Source of the DNA: JBARKJ01 sp963698885
GTDB taxonomy: Bacteria > Nitrospirota > JACRHJ01
Reading direction: 5' to 3'
Length of the DNA stretch: 64,000 nucleotides
Assembly: GCA_963698885.1 (NCBI GenBank)
Contig: CAVOSJ010000001.1
Span: forward strand, 1 to 64,000
The first letter of the stretch is position 1, and the number at the start of each line of letters is the position of its first letter. The notes under the pieces are model-generated. The model was not told the origin of the DNA, ran no database searches, and worked only from the letters and a program-made list of their open reading frames with translations. The position numbers were made by a program, and so were the translations under genes. Shown one piece after another: positions 23,155 through 34,097 of the stretch.

Positions 23155-24051
23155 ATGGAAGTCTGTTGCCGCGATACTGAAATGAAGGGGATACTCAAAT
23201 ACCACCCGTGCTTCTCGCGCGAGGCGCATCACAAATACGGCCGCATACATGTGCCGGTCGCGCCCGCCTGCAACATACAGTGCAGGTACTGCGTGCGTAA
23301 GTTCGACTGCGCCAACGAGTCCAGGCCGGGCGTGACGAGCCGAGTGCTCAGGCCGGAAGAAGGGTTGGAGAGGATACGCGCGGCGGTAGGAAGGGATGAG
23401 AACGTGTCCGTCGTGGGCATCGCCGGGCCGGGCGACCCGCTTGCCAACGAGGCCACTTTCGAGCTCCTGGAGATGGCGCGGGCGGAGTTCCCGCAGCTTA
23501 TCCTCTGCCTGTCGACAAATGGACTTCTTCTTACGGAGAGGGTGGACGAACTTGCGCGCCTGGGGGTCAAGACTTTAACGGTTACGATTAACGCGGTTAC
23601 TGAAGAAATGGCGGGTAAAATCTATAAATGGGCGCTGTATGGCGGAAAATTATATGAAGGCCAGGAAGCGGGCAGACTCATTCTCAAAAACCAGTGGGAG
23701 GGCCTTCGTGCAGCGGTATCGGCAGGTTTTGCCGTGAAGGTTAATACCATACTGATGCCCGGATTAAACGAAGAAGAGATCCCGGCCATAGCAGAGAAGG
23801 CCGGGGGCATCGGGGCCGATCTCATAAACATAATGGCGCTCATACCGCAGGGCGATTTCGCGGGGCTTGCACGGCCGTCAATACATGAGATAACGCGTAT
23901 GCGGCATGCTTGCCTGCCATACATAAACATCATGAGCCACTGCAAGCAGTGCAGAGCTGACGCCTGCGGGACACTGGGACAGGACGGGGACATGGAGACC
24001 GAAGCCTTGATGGCGAGGATCGGGGAAGAGTATGAAGATGCGGTTTTTTAA
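23155..24051 (+). CDS. nifB: NifB, radical SAM NifB-cofactor synthase (short form)
   Basis: The product is 298 aa. The radical SAM cluster motif is CNIQCRYC (C-x3-C-x2-C) at residues about 40-47, with further Cys in RKFDCANESRPG and, near the C-terminus, HCKQCRADACG for the accessory clusters. GIAGPGDPLAN and TINAV are standard NifB motifs. It builds the 8Fe-9S-C NifB-co. This is the stand-alone form without a NifX-like C-terminal domain. It is the last gene of the cluster before the island junction. Confidence 0.96.
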   Translation: MEVCCRDTEMKGILKYHPCFSREAHHKYGRIHVPVAPACNIQCRYCVRKFDCANESRPGVTSRVLRPEEGLERIRAAVGRDENVSVVGIAGPGDPLANEATFELLEMARAEFPQLILCLSTNGLLLTERVDELARLGVKTLTVTINAVTEEMAGKIYKWALYGGKLYEGQEAGRLILKNQWEGLRAAVSAGFAVKVNTILMPGLNEEEIPAIAEKAGGIGADLINIMALIPQGDFAGLARPSIHEITRMRHACLPYINIMSHCKQCRADACGTLGQDGDMETEALMARIGEEYEDAVF

Positions 24052-24061
24052 ATTTTTTTCA

Positions 24062-24118
24062 TTGCCTGCATAGCTCCCGTTCACAGGGGGTAGGTTCGAA
24101 CTCCTATTGCAAGCATAG
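24062..24118 (+). pseudogene. Degenerate tRNA-like remnant
   Basis: The stretch retains TAGCTC, a CCGTTCACAGGGG segment resembling the tRNA-Val anticodon arm, and a T-loop-like GGTTCGAAC, ending in a TTGCAAGCA tail. The D arm is missing and the stems do not pair well. With the duplicated flank 150 bases further on, I read it as the decayed copy of the tRNA 3' region left at the far end of the island. Confidence 0.45.
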
Positions 24119-24261
24119 TTGAGATGGGATCATCTGCCCCTGCCGCTGCCGTCATCGCGTTCGAAAGAGCCAAGGGCGTCTGACCTGAAAGGCGTTTTAT
24201 GACGGATTAGCTTGGATAAGCGCAAGGGGTAGCACATCGCAAGCACCTTTTTTTTACTCAA

Positions 24262-24321
24262 CCGTGAGTCCTTTTTTTTGCCAGAAATGGCATCTGCAGT
24301 AAAATTGCAGCATTTTATTTT
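24262..24321 (+). repeat. tRNA 3'-flank, right copy (possible attR)
   Basis: CCGTGAGTCC, T-run, then a TCTGCAGTAAAATTGCAG motif. It aligns without gaps to 8662-8720 next to tRNA-Val (about 70% by hand count). A terminator-like hairpin with a T-run is preserved in both. Confidence 0.55.
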
Positions 24322-24363
24322 AGACATGCCCCGAAACTAAGGCGTTTACACACGGCGCAGTTC

Positions 24364-24543
24364 TCAACATTGTGAGTATAACGCTTCGGGCTGTCTAAGC
24401 GATAGAATTTCGTTACGCCTCATCCCGGCATAGATTGCGAACGGTACGATCTCCTTTAGCCATTCAGGGCATTCGCCTAAAAGCAACATCCCTTCATCTG
24501 GAGTAAGCCACCGTTCAACGGAACCGATAATGAATTGACTTGT
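24364..24543 (-). pseudogene. Tyrosine recombinase (integrase) fragment
   Basis: On the minus strand about 59 codons read VERWLTPDEGMLLLGECPEW, then KEIVPFAIYAGMRRNEILSL, ending in a TGA at 24364-24366. This is the start of the phage-integrase catalytic domain, with the box I Arg in GMRRNE. The H-x-x-R box, the nucleophilic Tyr and the N-terminal DNA-binding part are missing, so it is inactive. It points toward the tRNA-like remnant, the normal orientation for a tRNA-targeting integrase. The rest of 24052-24595 shows no gene. Confidence 0.75.
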
Positions 24544-24563
24544 TCATTTTCAGGTGGTATAAA
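24535..24563 (+). promoter_or_regulatory. sigma70-type promoter of the YfhO-like gene
   Basis: TTGACT (24535-24540), 17 bases, TATAAA (24558-24563). The predicted start is about 25 bases before ATG 24596. It overlaps the outer end of the integrase fragment. Confidence 0.65.
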
Positions 24564-24595
24564 GAAAACTCCTAAATTCATAACGTCGGGGTTTA

Positions 24596-26770
24596 ATGAA
24601 ATATAATAAATTTCTGCCTTATATCGTTTTTCCGGCCTTCCTCATAATGCTGCTTATGCCACTTTTGACCGGACGATATTATCCGAAATGGGATGCGAGC
24701 GATTATGGTTATCCAGCCTTCGCCTATATGGGTGATTCCATCCGGGAGGGGAGGTTTCCGCTCTGGGATCCCTATACCAACTGCGGCATGCCATATCACG
24801 CTGACCCGATCTCTTTTGCCTATAACCCCCTGGCGATCCTCATAGGATTTACATTGAATAATGCCGCGACGGGGTTTGTATTTTTATGGATTGTTTACTG
24901 GTGCTGGGCCGGCCTTGGGATGATTTGGCTGTCGAAGAATTTTGGGGCTACTCCCTCAGGCGCATTCCTGGCGGCAATCGCATTTTCACTATCAGGTTTC
25001 TTTATAGGGCATGCTGAACATACAAGTTTTATTTTAACCGCAGCCTGGTTCCCATGGATAATCGGTCTGGCCCATAAAGCAGTCAAGGAATCGAGTATTG
25101 GATACGCGCTACTTGCGGGGGCGGCGGGGGGCTTTTGTTGCCTGGGCGGATACCCTGGACTGATAGCCGTCTTCGGTTTTGCCTTGCTTCTATGGCTTGC
25201 GCTTCGATATATCTCAATAGGTTTCGATAGCTCCGATAAACCCTTGAAACGCCTGTTATGGATTTTTATAACGCTTGGCGTAATCGGTATCGTCATGCTT
25301 GCCGTCTGGTCGCCGGTGCTTAATGCGTTCTTCACGGAAGGGAAGGGCTATACTGAGCGGGTAAGCCAACTCGACCCGCACCTGGCCAATTTTGGCCACC
25401 CGTTCCCTCTTGCCGCCTCGGTCTCGCTGTTCTTTCCGTTTGCAACGCTTATCTTCCCATCCTTGGTCAATGCGGACTACTCGATGACCAACGGCTACGT
25501 GGGGCTGTTGACCATTCCATTTGCGGCCCTCTGGTTGATAAAAGGACGCGAGGGTGCGGGAGATGGACGCCGCCGAATGTGGTGGCTATTCGTATTCGCG
25601 CTATTCATGTTCATCTTATCCCTCGGAGGCCAAGCCGACCTGCGCACAATTGCCCTTTATTACATCTACCCACCGATCCGTTTCATGAGGTTCAGCGCTC
25701 CCTTCAGGGTCTTTTGGATGCTTCCACTTTCGCTTGCCGCCGGTCTCGGTTTCTCATACCTTCAAAAACACCCGGAAGACCGGGCTTTGATGTTCAGAAT
25801 ATTTGTGGGCTGGGTAGCGGCGGGTCTTTGCGTTGGGATAGCCGTAGCCGTAGCCTGCGCCTCGGATAAAATTTCCACGTCGGAGGTATTTCCAGATCTT
25901 TACCTGCCCGCGATAATTATAGCCGTCTTCGGGGGGCGCTTTTCTGGTACTGGTCAAGAGAACGGCAGGGCTTTTTTTTCAGGCTTGCTCCGGTGCTTAT
26001 ATTGGCGGTCGCCGCAGCCGATATGTCCATGCACCTGTACAATAACTCCTTTACGGTTTTCACAAAAAACGATGTGATAAGCCGCGTGGAGTCGATGCAT
26101 GTCAGGTCTACGCACGTGGACGGCGAACCTGGCCCTCGACAACCAAGAAATTTGCTTGGTTTTATGAATGTACAGCAGTTTTTGAAAATCCCCGACGCCT
26201 CAGGCTACGTGACGATGAAATCCAAGGGTTTTGACGAAGTGCTTTTAAATAGCCGCTTTATAGAGGTGATGAGCGCGCCGTATAGGTTTTGGCTCTCGCC
26301 CGGCGTGACACCAGTTAAATCGAGGGATTTCGCGCTTTCCGTTCTGGCCAACCCGGGTGGTAATGAGCCCGTTCCTATCTGGTTGAAGACGCGACCGTGC
26401 CGCTGCCGGACGCGAAGGTAGTGCCCGGTTCGTTCGGCGAGACCAGGATAATCTCATATGACCCCGAAAAAATACAAATGGAGGTTAACGTGCCGGCGGG
26501 GCCTGGCGGATTCCTGGCAGACCAGCGATATTCCGCGGGTTGGAAGGCTTTCGTGGATGGGGTTGAACAGCGAGTCTATAAATCCAACCTCTACTTCCGA
26601 GGTGTATATCTATCGGCCGGGAGACATTCCGTGACCTGGAAATATGAGCCGCATCTATGGAAGCAGCTTTTATTATCCAGCATGGCCTCTCTTTTGATAT
26701 CAGCCACGGGCGGGTGGTATCTCATAAGGAAAAGGCGGAGACAAATAGGAGCTAGAAAAGTTAATCCTTT
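24596..26770 (+). CDS. YfhO-like multi-spanning membrane protein, frameshifted
   Basis: The first 450 or so residues are intact: about ten membrane helices with WDASDYGYPAFAY, EGRFPLWDPYTNCGMPYHAD and PIRFMRFSAPFRV, wording typical of bacterial YfhO/glycosyltransferase-C-like proteins. The frame shifts near 25940 (to QERQG...LILAVAAADMSMH) and again near 26400 (to PLPDAKVVPGSFGETRIISY), where a C-terminal beta-domain ending WKYEPHLWKQLLLSSMASLL is read. Joined, it is about 720 aa. YfhO-type proteins glycosylate lipoteichoic acid or related surface polymers. Here a role in surface glycan is inferred from the neighbours. The exact end is uncertain. Confidence 0.7.
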
Positions 26771-26778
26771 CCTTTTCT

Positions 26779-28835
26779 ATGGCCGGAGGTCTCATCATAA
26801 CCTGGTTATGGATGGAGCCTATGTACTCCCCGATGAGGCCGACGAAAAATATCCGGGCGGTTTCAAGTCGTCCGCTCCAAAACCAAGGAATCCGATTTGC
26901 CGTACAGAATGACTGGGCAGATGAAGCCCCTCAAAAAGACGCGTCTCTGACGCCAAGTACGCTTTTTATGCTGGCCGCGGCCGCATCCTTCGTAAACCTG
27001 CTGTTGTATTCTCTCTTCTATAAATTCTCGGCCGTCATCTGGTCGCTCAATGTCCCGTTCTCCGTCGGCAAGCTCTTGCCCCACATTAGACCCTGGGTAA
27101 GCCAGGAGGGGATAAGAGGCTATATGTTGTATGTTCTGACGTTCGCCGATATAGCGCTTACACTGGCTCTTTCCCGTATCTTGGTAAGGATTGGAAGGCT
27201 TGGCGTAGCCGCCGCCGCAGCGGCGACACCCGTCCTCATCTTATGTTATTACAGCAGCATCGACTTTTATCCTCCCGTGCGAGAGATCGCGTACGGTTCC
27301 TCGCTGGCGATCTCGCTGGTCGCCGTGTCTCTGGTAATCGCGGCGTCCTTAATAATTTATAAAATACGCGGCGGTATGCTCACGGCGTTTTTCGCGGTCA
27401 TCCTTCTGCCGGTCTGTTTTGTCACCACAGCGCCGATCTCTCAGGCGGATTATTGTTTCACTATCGGCCCTGCCTTGAGGATGCTTCACAGGAAACAACC
27501 TTTCCGAGGGATATCTCCAATACGACCTTCTTATGCCCCTGCTTGCCGCCCTCTGGCTTAAATCGGGCTGGGCCCGAACAGTCTGCAGGTGGTCGGGCAG
27601 TTCTCGTGCTACCTCTTCGTCCTGGGGGGCGTTCCTTTTCTCGAAGCGGTTTTTCACGGATAAGAAGCTTCCGATATACCTGTTCATGGCATTGGTTATT
27701 GTCAGGCTGCTCGCAGTTTATGACGACCCGTCCATGATATTACAGGCAACGCCGCTCAGGCTTGACCTTTGGCTCATACTCCTGATGGTCGTTTATTTCA
27801 AGGGCGCCTACCATTGGGCCACCGGGCTGGTCCTCGGCCTGTTTTTGTTCTTCACCAGGACGTTTGGGATTATATTACCTCGCATCTGTATCTTGAACTT
27901 GTGTCCGTCCTCTTTCTCGTGGACGTCATGGGACAAAAAGCCGGGGAGAAGTTCAGCCTGACCTGGGCAAAGACGGTAAGCTTAAAGCACCTGGGCCTTA
28001 TCACTAAAAACCTCGTGATAGTCGGCTGCGCTATTCTGCTGAGCGCGTACCTGTTCAAAGACTTCCTGAACGAAAGCGTTACCCTTTACAGCCAACTAGG
28101 CATTGGGTTCATGCAGTGTTCAGACGCTTCGTTTTACTGGTATGTCCCGGTGCGTGTTCTTTCCTGCTTGCCGCGTTGCTGCTGCGGGTGTCCGGGAAGG
28201 CCACCCTCCGAACTATTTTTCCGCCGGGTTGCTGCTGGTATTCCTGGCCATGGGAAACTCAATGTACTTTTTCGGGCGGAGCCACGAGCACAATATCATT
28301 AACATATCCGGGGTCCTGGTCATGGCGCTATTCCTCCTGTTCGACGTGACGGGCCGCGCGGCGGACGAACTCCATGCCGGGAGAATCATGAGGACTGCGG
28401 CCTTATCCGTCTTACCGGTAATGTTCGTCCTGGCGTCCGCATACCTTTACTCCGGCAGGGTTGTAGAGAAGGCCGAGATAAAATACGACGATTTAATGAA
28501 CCTGCGATTACTTTACCCGCCCGACACCGTTGACGTGGATGCCGTAAAAAAGCTTACCGGGGGGAGCCGGGACGTCTACATCGTGAGCGATCGGGACTGC
28601 CTGTATTATTACTACGGCAACTACGTCCCCCAGGGCCGCTTCATCCCGTACGCGAGCTCGGTGTGTAAACCCGAACTTGCCGCTTTCCTGAAGTCTAGAC
28701 AGGCATTACTACCTGGTATGGGACGAAGGGGGAGGCTTCTTGCGCGAGGATGAACCGGAACTATTGAAGGGTCTTGTATTTAAAGACTACAACGCTATCT
28801 TCCAAGACGGGTTTCTTGTCGTCCGGAAGCGATGA
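26779..28835 (+). CDS. Large integral membrane protein (glycan locus), several frameshifts
   Basis: A polytopic protein of about 680 aa is readable only by changing frame near 27500, 27880, 28200 and 28700. Many helices are visible (for example LVAVSLVIAASLIIY, LWLILLMVVYFKG, LVIVGCAILLSAYLF). The C-terminal soluble part reads RDVYIVSDRDCLYYYYGNYV, then YYLVWDEGGGFLREDEPELL, and ends at a TGA at 28833. The arrangement resembles membrane glycosyltransferases/mannosyltransferase-like proteins, but I cannot name a family. The start is uncertain; 26779 is the most upstream ATG after the YfhO gene. The end overlaps nothing but faces the convergent methyltransferase. Confidence 0.55.
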
Positions 28836-28861
28836 TGAACGTTTATTCCGGGCAGGCGCCA

Positions 28862-29593
28862 TCAGCGCCCCTTGGAGGCCGAGATATAAATCGACTGTGA
28901 CATATTGCGTAAGAGAGGGGTTTTACTCGGCGGCCGCACCCAGGAGTATGACCGGCCTGATAGAGGAAGTCCGGCGTGTTGGGAAGCAGGAAGTCTCTGT
29001 ACTCGACCTCTATATCCCGGTATCCGGCCATCTCAAGCTCCCTTGATATATAGCCCTTCGTGAAGGCCATCTCAGATGGCTCCAGCTTGGCAAGCCTTCT
29101 GAAATACGGGAACCTGAATATGAGGAAGCAGTACGGGTTGACCAGGTTCGGCTCCAGGAATACCATCTTTTCCCCGCCGTCCTTGAGCAGGCGGTGTATG
29201 TTTTTCAGGGAGTCCTGCAGCCGGTAATACAGGTAGTGCTGGTTCCCTTTGCCGACGACGAAATCTAAGCCGTCATTGCCGAGCACCCTGGATATGTCCC
29301 CGGGGTCGCTGAAATCAAGCCGTTCGTACCTCAGGTTTTCGAGCCTGTAGTGCGCCCTCGCATTCTCGATGAACGGCAGGCAGAGGTCGGCCCCGACGAC
29401 CGTGTGGCCGGTCTTCTTGGCAAGAAGGTAGGACATCTCGCCCCGTGCCGCAGCCTATTTCAAGGACGCGGGCATCCTTTACCTTCCCCATCTTCCCGGC
29501 GATATAGTCGCACCTCCGTTCCGTCCTTATCTTTAGGGACAGCGAGGGCTTGTAAACCTGGTTATACCCCCGGTCGTCGGTTATGCTGGACAT
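28862..29593 (-). CDS. SAM-dependent methyltransferase, frameshifted (glycan locus)
   Basis: The start MSSITDDRGYNQVYKPSLSL is at 29593. Motif I is ARVLEIGCGTG. A shift near 29445 moves to MSYLLAKKTGHTVVGADLC, the post-motif I strand with acidic D. A second shift near 28930 yields the sensible C-terminus TPLLRNMSQSIYISASKGR and a TGA at 28862-28864. Joined it is about 243 aa, a typical class I Methyltransf_11/25 protein. The substrate is unknown, probably a sugar or lipid intermediate of the locus. Confidence 0.65.
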
Positions 29594-29599
29594 ATTGCC

Positions 29600-30363
29600 G
29601 TGTCTTTTTGTTTGTCGAGAAAACAGAGTGTGACCCAGGGGGTCGTCCTTGGAGCCTATGCCGAACATCAAGGAGGCGTGCGCGGCGATCACCGCCAAGA
29701 ATTACAAGGGGCGTTATCATGAGGTTCAGAGGCAACAGTAGCAAAGGGCCCCCGGAGCCCGCTTGGCAATCCTTGCGAAGCCGCGTGCGTAAAGGACCAC
29801 GACCTTCGCCGCTATGGCCGTGACGTCGTTACCCCTAGGGGTAACCGATACCTGCCCCATCCCGGAAAACAGTATTTCAAGCATAGAGGGTGTGTAACGG
29901 TGGTAATCGTAGGGCTTGTAGTGAGATTTCTAAGGACCAGGGCGCCGTTATGACGGCCGTACCTCCGGGCTTCAAGACCCTGCCCATTTCCGAGATAAGC
30001 CTGGACGGGTTCGCCACGTGTTCGATGACCTCGGTGCAGAGGATGACGTCGAAACTCTCGTCGCCGAAAGGGATGTTCTCGCCGTCGAAGTGCGTCACGT
30101 CCAGGTTCAGGTAGCCGAAGTTACCGGAGTCGTTTATGTCAACGCCGTGGTAGCGGAACCTTCCATCTTCGAAGAGATGCTTGTAGGGGCTTTGGCCGCA
30201 GCCTATGTCAAGGACGCTGCCTTTAAGGCCGATGGCGGATTTCTTGAGGCTATTGTAAACCGTCGCTACATGGAAGTCCAGGAGCATCCTGAGCCTGAAC
30301 AGCATCTTTCGCATTGAAGGAATCTGGGGCGAAGTTGGTTATCGGCTTGAAATCCTCGCTCAT
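29600..30363 (-). CDS. SAM-dependent methyltransferase, frameshifted (glycan locus)
   Basis: I place the start at ATG 30363 (MSEDFKPITNFAPDSF), behind AGGTG and ten bases past the GT2 stop. One shift near 30315 leads into MRKMLFRLRMLLDFHVATVY. The core is intact: SVLDIGCGQSPYKHLF (motif I), YHGVDIND, FDVILCTEVIEHVANP and GRVLKPGGTAVITAPWS. After further shifts the C-terminal part contains TPSMLEILFSGMGQVSVTPR and a hydrophobic hairpin LPLNLMITPLVIL, which may anchor it to the membrane. It follows the glycosyltransferase closely and probably modifies the same glycan. Confidence 0.65.
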
Positions 30364-30372
30364 CTCGCCGTT

Positions 30373-31400
30373 TCACCTATGCTGCTCTTTTATCTCTTCG
30401 ATGACCTTCGAGACGTCCTCGTCCCTGGTGTACGATTTCCCGTTATAGAAGACCTTGCTCCTTCTGTACTTCGGCCGGTTCTTAACCTCTTCGGTTATCT
30501 TCCCTATATCGTGCCAAGTATGCTGGTGGATATAAGCTGGATACTGCCTATGCCCAGGACGAGCAATACTATGGTCGTAACCCCTTTTGCATCCGTCGGC
30601 GGGTGAACGAAATACTCGATCAGGTAGAATATGCTTACAAAAGGCTCGTAAGCAGGAACACGGCCACGCCCAGCGACTGTATGTAATGAAGCGGCTTCAC
30701 GCTGAAGGAGAATATCCCTTTCTTGGCCCACCAGATGTTCTTCATGAGGTTGTTGGTACTCGTCCCAAAAGCCTCTCCGGCCTGACGTATGAGACCCCAG
30801 TCTGCTTGAATCCTATCCAGGCGCGCAAGCCCCTCAGGAATACATCTTTCTCGGTGAACTTCAAAAGGTGGTTCACGGCCTTCCTGTCTATGAGCGAGAA
30901 ATCGCCAGCGTTCACGGGTATCTTGATGTCGGAGAGCTTCCTGAATAGCCTGTAGAAAAGCTTGTAACTCACTTGCATGAAGAGGCTTGAGCCTCTCTCT
31001 TCACCCGTTCCCCGTAGACGATGTCGTAGCCCTCCTCCCATCTCTTTATGAAGTCGGACACCACCTCGGGCGGGTAACCCCATCCCCGTCCATCAGGATG
31101 ACCGCATCGCCGCTGGCTATCTCCATCCCGCTCATGAACGCGGACTGGGAGCCGAAGTTCCTCGAATGGGACACGCCTATGACATGGCTGTCCTGTCCCG
31201 TGAGCCGGGCTATCACGTCCTCGTCGTCATACGGCTCGAATCGTTCACAAACAGGATCTCGTAGTCGTACCCGCTGCCTGCCAGCGTCTTGGTGAGCCTT
31301 CGTATAGCACCGGTATGGACTTGTTATCCTTGTAACATGCGACGATGGCGGAGAGCTTCCCTTTCCTCTTGGGTATGTGGACTGTTCTAAGCCTCTGTTC
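30373..31400 (-). CDS. GT2 (DPM/GtrB-like) glycosyltransferase, frameshifted
   Basis: Pieces in successive frames read KLSAIVACYKDNKSIPVLYE, YDYEILFVNDSS, HSRNFGSQSAFMSGMEIASG, AVILMDGD, VSYKLFYRLFRKLSDIKIPV, NAGDFSLIDRKAV, then two membrane helices (about VFLLTSLLSIFYLIEYF and IVLLVLGIGSIQLISTSI) and a C-terminus RSKVFYNGKSYTRDEDVSKV. This is a polyisoprenyl-phosphate glycosyltransferase of the DPM1/GtrB type, which charges a lipid carrier at the inner membrane. The stop is at 30373. The start near 31390 is unclear because the epimerase frame runs on without a stop, so a fusion or an indel is possible. Confidence 0.7.
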
Positions 31401-32381
31401 CGCCGCCTTCTCCCACTGCGCGCAGAGCCCAGGCCCTCGTCGAGAGATATCCTGGTCTGCCACCCCATAAGCTCCCGCGCAAGAGCTGGGTTCCCGTACC
31501 AGTCGGCCAAGTCGCAATTCCGGTTGGTCATGGAGCCAAAGGACGGCTCATCGGCTATATTGAAGACCTTCTGCGCCGTCCTGGCCACGTCCTCGAGGGT
31601 CGTCTTTTTGCCCGAGGCGATATTTATGGAGAGGCCAGGGTTGGTCTTGCATATCGTCAGGGCTGCCTTGACAAAGGCCCTCGTGCAGTCGTCTATGTAG
31701 ACGAAGTCCCTCGATATGTCTTTGTTGACAAAGTTCGGGTACTTTCCCTTCATGCAGTTAGACACCAGGGTGGGGATGAGCCGGTTCCCTTCTCCCAAGG
31801 GCCGTAGACCGAATAGAGCCTGAGGTTCACGCAGGGGAACCTCTGCACAGCGCCATAATATTCGACCAGGTAGGACGCGCCCACCTTGGAAACGGCGTAG
31901 TCGCTGTTCGGGGCCATCGGGCCTTCTTCCGGCGGCCGCGCAGTTGAAGCCGTACTCCGAGGAGGTGCCCGCCTGGACAAAGGCGTTGCATCCCTCGTCC
32001 ATCATGGCCCTGAAAAGGTTGAGCACACCTATGTAGTTCGTCTGGTGTATCCTCTCCACATCAACCTGCCGCGAATATGCTCCGTATGCGGCCAGGTTGA
32101 AGACGGTTTTCGGCTGGAGTCTTTCCACCGCGTCTTTCAGGCCGTCGTAGTCCAGGATGTCCATATTGATGAGACGGGAGGGCCGACATCGCCCAGTCGC
32201 CAGCCCTGCATTGCGTTTTTCGAGCACGCAAGACATCGTCGCGGCTCTGGCTGAGGCTGAAGAACAGCTTTGAGCCTATGAAACCGGAGGCCCCGACGAC
32301 CATTATGGGGCCCGCGAGTTCCCTTGCGTCATGGACGTCGTCTTCGTCCCATACGTGCGAATACAGGATACTGTCACCCAT
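31400..32381 (-). CDS. NAD-dependent sugar epimerase/dehydratase, frameshifted
   Basis: ATG 32381 overlaps the stop of the transketolase subunit by eight bases. GPIMVVGASGFIGSKLF carries the Rossmann GxxGxxG. Shifts near 32230 and in 31860-31960 lead through TVFNLAAYGAYSRQ, FVQAGTSSEYGF, SDYAVSKVGASYLVEYY (catalytic YxxxK) and LRLYSVYGPWE, with a late part SRDFVYIDDCTRAF. This is an extended SDR of the CDP/GDP-sugar epimerase or dehydratase group. An rfbF remnant nearby hints at CDP-sugars. Confidence 0.75.
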
Positions 32382-33285
32382 TTAGCAAACTCCTGGCGGC
32401 CCTTGCTATGGAAGCGGGGTCGAGGCCGCTGGCCCGCTGGTGATATGCCTGGCTCCCATAGAGGCCCTTTGGATAACCCTTGCACAAAGGTGGACGCACC
32501 GGCAGGCGAGGGAGCCCTTCGCCATGAGGAGGGACAGGTTCTCGCCGAGCCCGCCCCGGCTTACATGCTCCTCGACGACAAGGAGACGCTTCGTCCTTTT
32601 GATGCTGTCTCTGAGCCCAGCCGGCAGGCTGGTCACCGGCATCTCCGATACGACAAACAACTCAAGCAGGCCCGGCCGCCCGGAAGCTTATCCATGGCCT
32701 TGAACACATTAAGGACGACGGCCAATGCCCACCACCGTCACCTTACCCCCGGTAGTCAGCCTCCTTGCGCCTGTATGGGAGGGGAGCTTCAGCCAGTCCG
32801 GCTTTAAACCGTAGCCCAGCCTCAGATACGATGGGCCTCGCCTTTTCATCATCCGATAGACGACGCCTTCGACATCCTCGTTGCAAAAGGGTATGTAACA
32901 CCTCATGTTCTGGAACGAGGAAGGTACCCGCGATGTCCTCGATGGCGTGGTGGGTGGCACCCATTATCCCATAACCGTACCCCCCTCCGTTGCCGACGAG
33001 CTTCACGTCCATGTCGTGGAGGCAAACATCGAGGCGTATCTGCTCCGCCGGCCGAAACACCAAAAACGGTGCGATGCTGTAGCAGATAGGGGTTAACCCC
33101 TCCAACGCCAGGGCGGCGGCCATCGAGACCATGTTCTGCTCGCTTACCCCGGCGTTGATGAACCGCTTGCCTATGGCGCGCTGTACGTTTTCGAGCGCCA
33201 TGAATCCGAGGTCGCCGGTAAGAAAAATGACCTTCCTATCCCTGGCGGCAATTTTTTCGACTACGGCAGAGAACTCTTTACGCAA
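32374..33285 (-). CDS. Transketolase-like C-terminal subunit (pyrimidine/C-terminal domains), frameshifted
   Basis: The TTG start at 33285 overlaps the partner gene by 25 bases. The first 140 residues are intact: FSAVVEKIAARDRKVIFLTG, FINAGVSEQNMVSMAAALAL (cofactor Glu in SEQN) and GATHHAIEDIAGTF. After shifts near 32880 and 32700 it continues through RGPSYLRLGYGLKPDW, RLLVVEEHVSRGGLGENLS and YPKGLYGSQAYHQRASGLDP to a TGA at 32374. Split transketolases of this kind occur in polysaccharide clusters, where they make or modify ketose or branched sugars. The product here is not predictable. Confidence 0.8.
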
Positions 33286-34097
33286 ATTTTATTAACCTGT
33301 GTAAGCGCGTTTTTGTATTGTTCATCATCCATGGGCAGGTAGTGCCACTCCATCCTGTCCTCCATATAGGAGACGCCGCACCCCTTGACGGTCCTGGCGA
33401 CGACGCACTTCGGCCTGCCGGGCTTGGCCTTGGCGTCTATGCCGGAGAAGCAGCTGTGCAGGCTGTCGAAGTCGTTTCCATTATCCGCCTCGAAGACCTC
33501 GAAATTGAAGGCCCTCCATTTCTCCACAAGCGGCTCCATGTCGAGTACGTCCTTCGACCTCCCGAAACCTTGCAGCCCGTTGTTGTCTATCACGACGGTC
33601 AGGTTGCCGAGGCCGTGCTGGGCCGCGAACAGGGCGGCCTCCCAGGTTGAGCCCTCGTTTATATCCCCGTCGGAGAGCACACAGTAGACGCCGAACCTCT
33701 TGCCTGTGTACTTGGTTGACAGAGCCATGCCCGCAGCAAGCGACAGCCCGTGTCCCAAACTGCCTGTCCCGAATGTAATCCCGGGCAGCTTGTTCCCGCA
33801 CGGCGGGTGCGCCGCGAGGAGAGTGCCGTCTTTGTAAAAGGTGGCCAGGTCGTCGCTGGTAATCCTGCCCGACTTCTCAAGAACGGCATAAAGCGCTGCA
33901 GCGGCGTGGCCTTTCGAGAGCACGAACCTGTCACCGGCCCTCATCCGGCAGAAGTGCAGGTATATCAGTATGTCCATGCAGGAGAGAGAGGACGCGATGT
34001 GGCCCGCGTTGGCGGTTTTGTACATCTCCAGGACGGAGAGCACGCAACTCCGCTTCAGCCCCATCAACCCGGCCCGCCTGTAAGCGCACTTTTTCAT
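33261..34097 (-). CDS. Transketolase-like N-terminal subunit (TPP-binding)
   Basis: The product is 278 aa and intact. The TPP/Mg motif is visible as LSDGDINEGSTWEAALFAAQ with VIDNNGLQGFG, and the N-terminal HIASSLSCMDILIYLHF, SKGHAAAALYAVLE and HPPCGNKLPGITFGTGSLGHGLS are standard transketolase motifs. With the following gene it forms a two-subunit enzyme. Its ATG directly follows the stop of the rfbF stub. Confidence 0.92.
   Translation of the reverse strand: MKKCAYRRAGLMGLKRSCVLSVLEMYKTANAGHIASSLSCMDILIYLHFCRMRAGDRFVLSKGHAAAALYAVLEKSGRITSDDLATFYKDGTLLAAHPPCGNKLPGITFGTGSLGHGLSLAAGMALSTKYTGKRFGVYCVLSDGDINEGSTWEAALFAAQHGLGNLTVVIDNNGLQGFGRSKDVLDMEPLVEKWRAFNFEVFEADNGNDFDSLHSCFSGIDAKAKPGRPKCVVARTVKGCGVSYMEDRMEWHYLPMDDEQYKNALTQVNKICVKSSLP

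Noticed and set aside
24062..24118. Functional second tRNA gene
   Set aside because: The D arm is missing and the acceptor and T stems do not pair.
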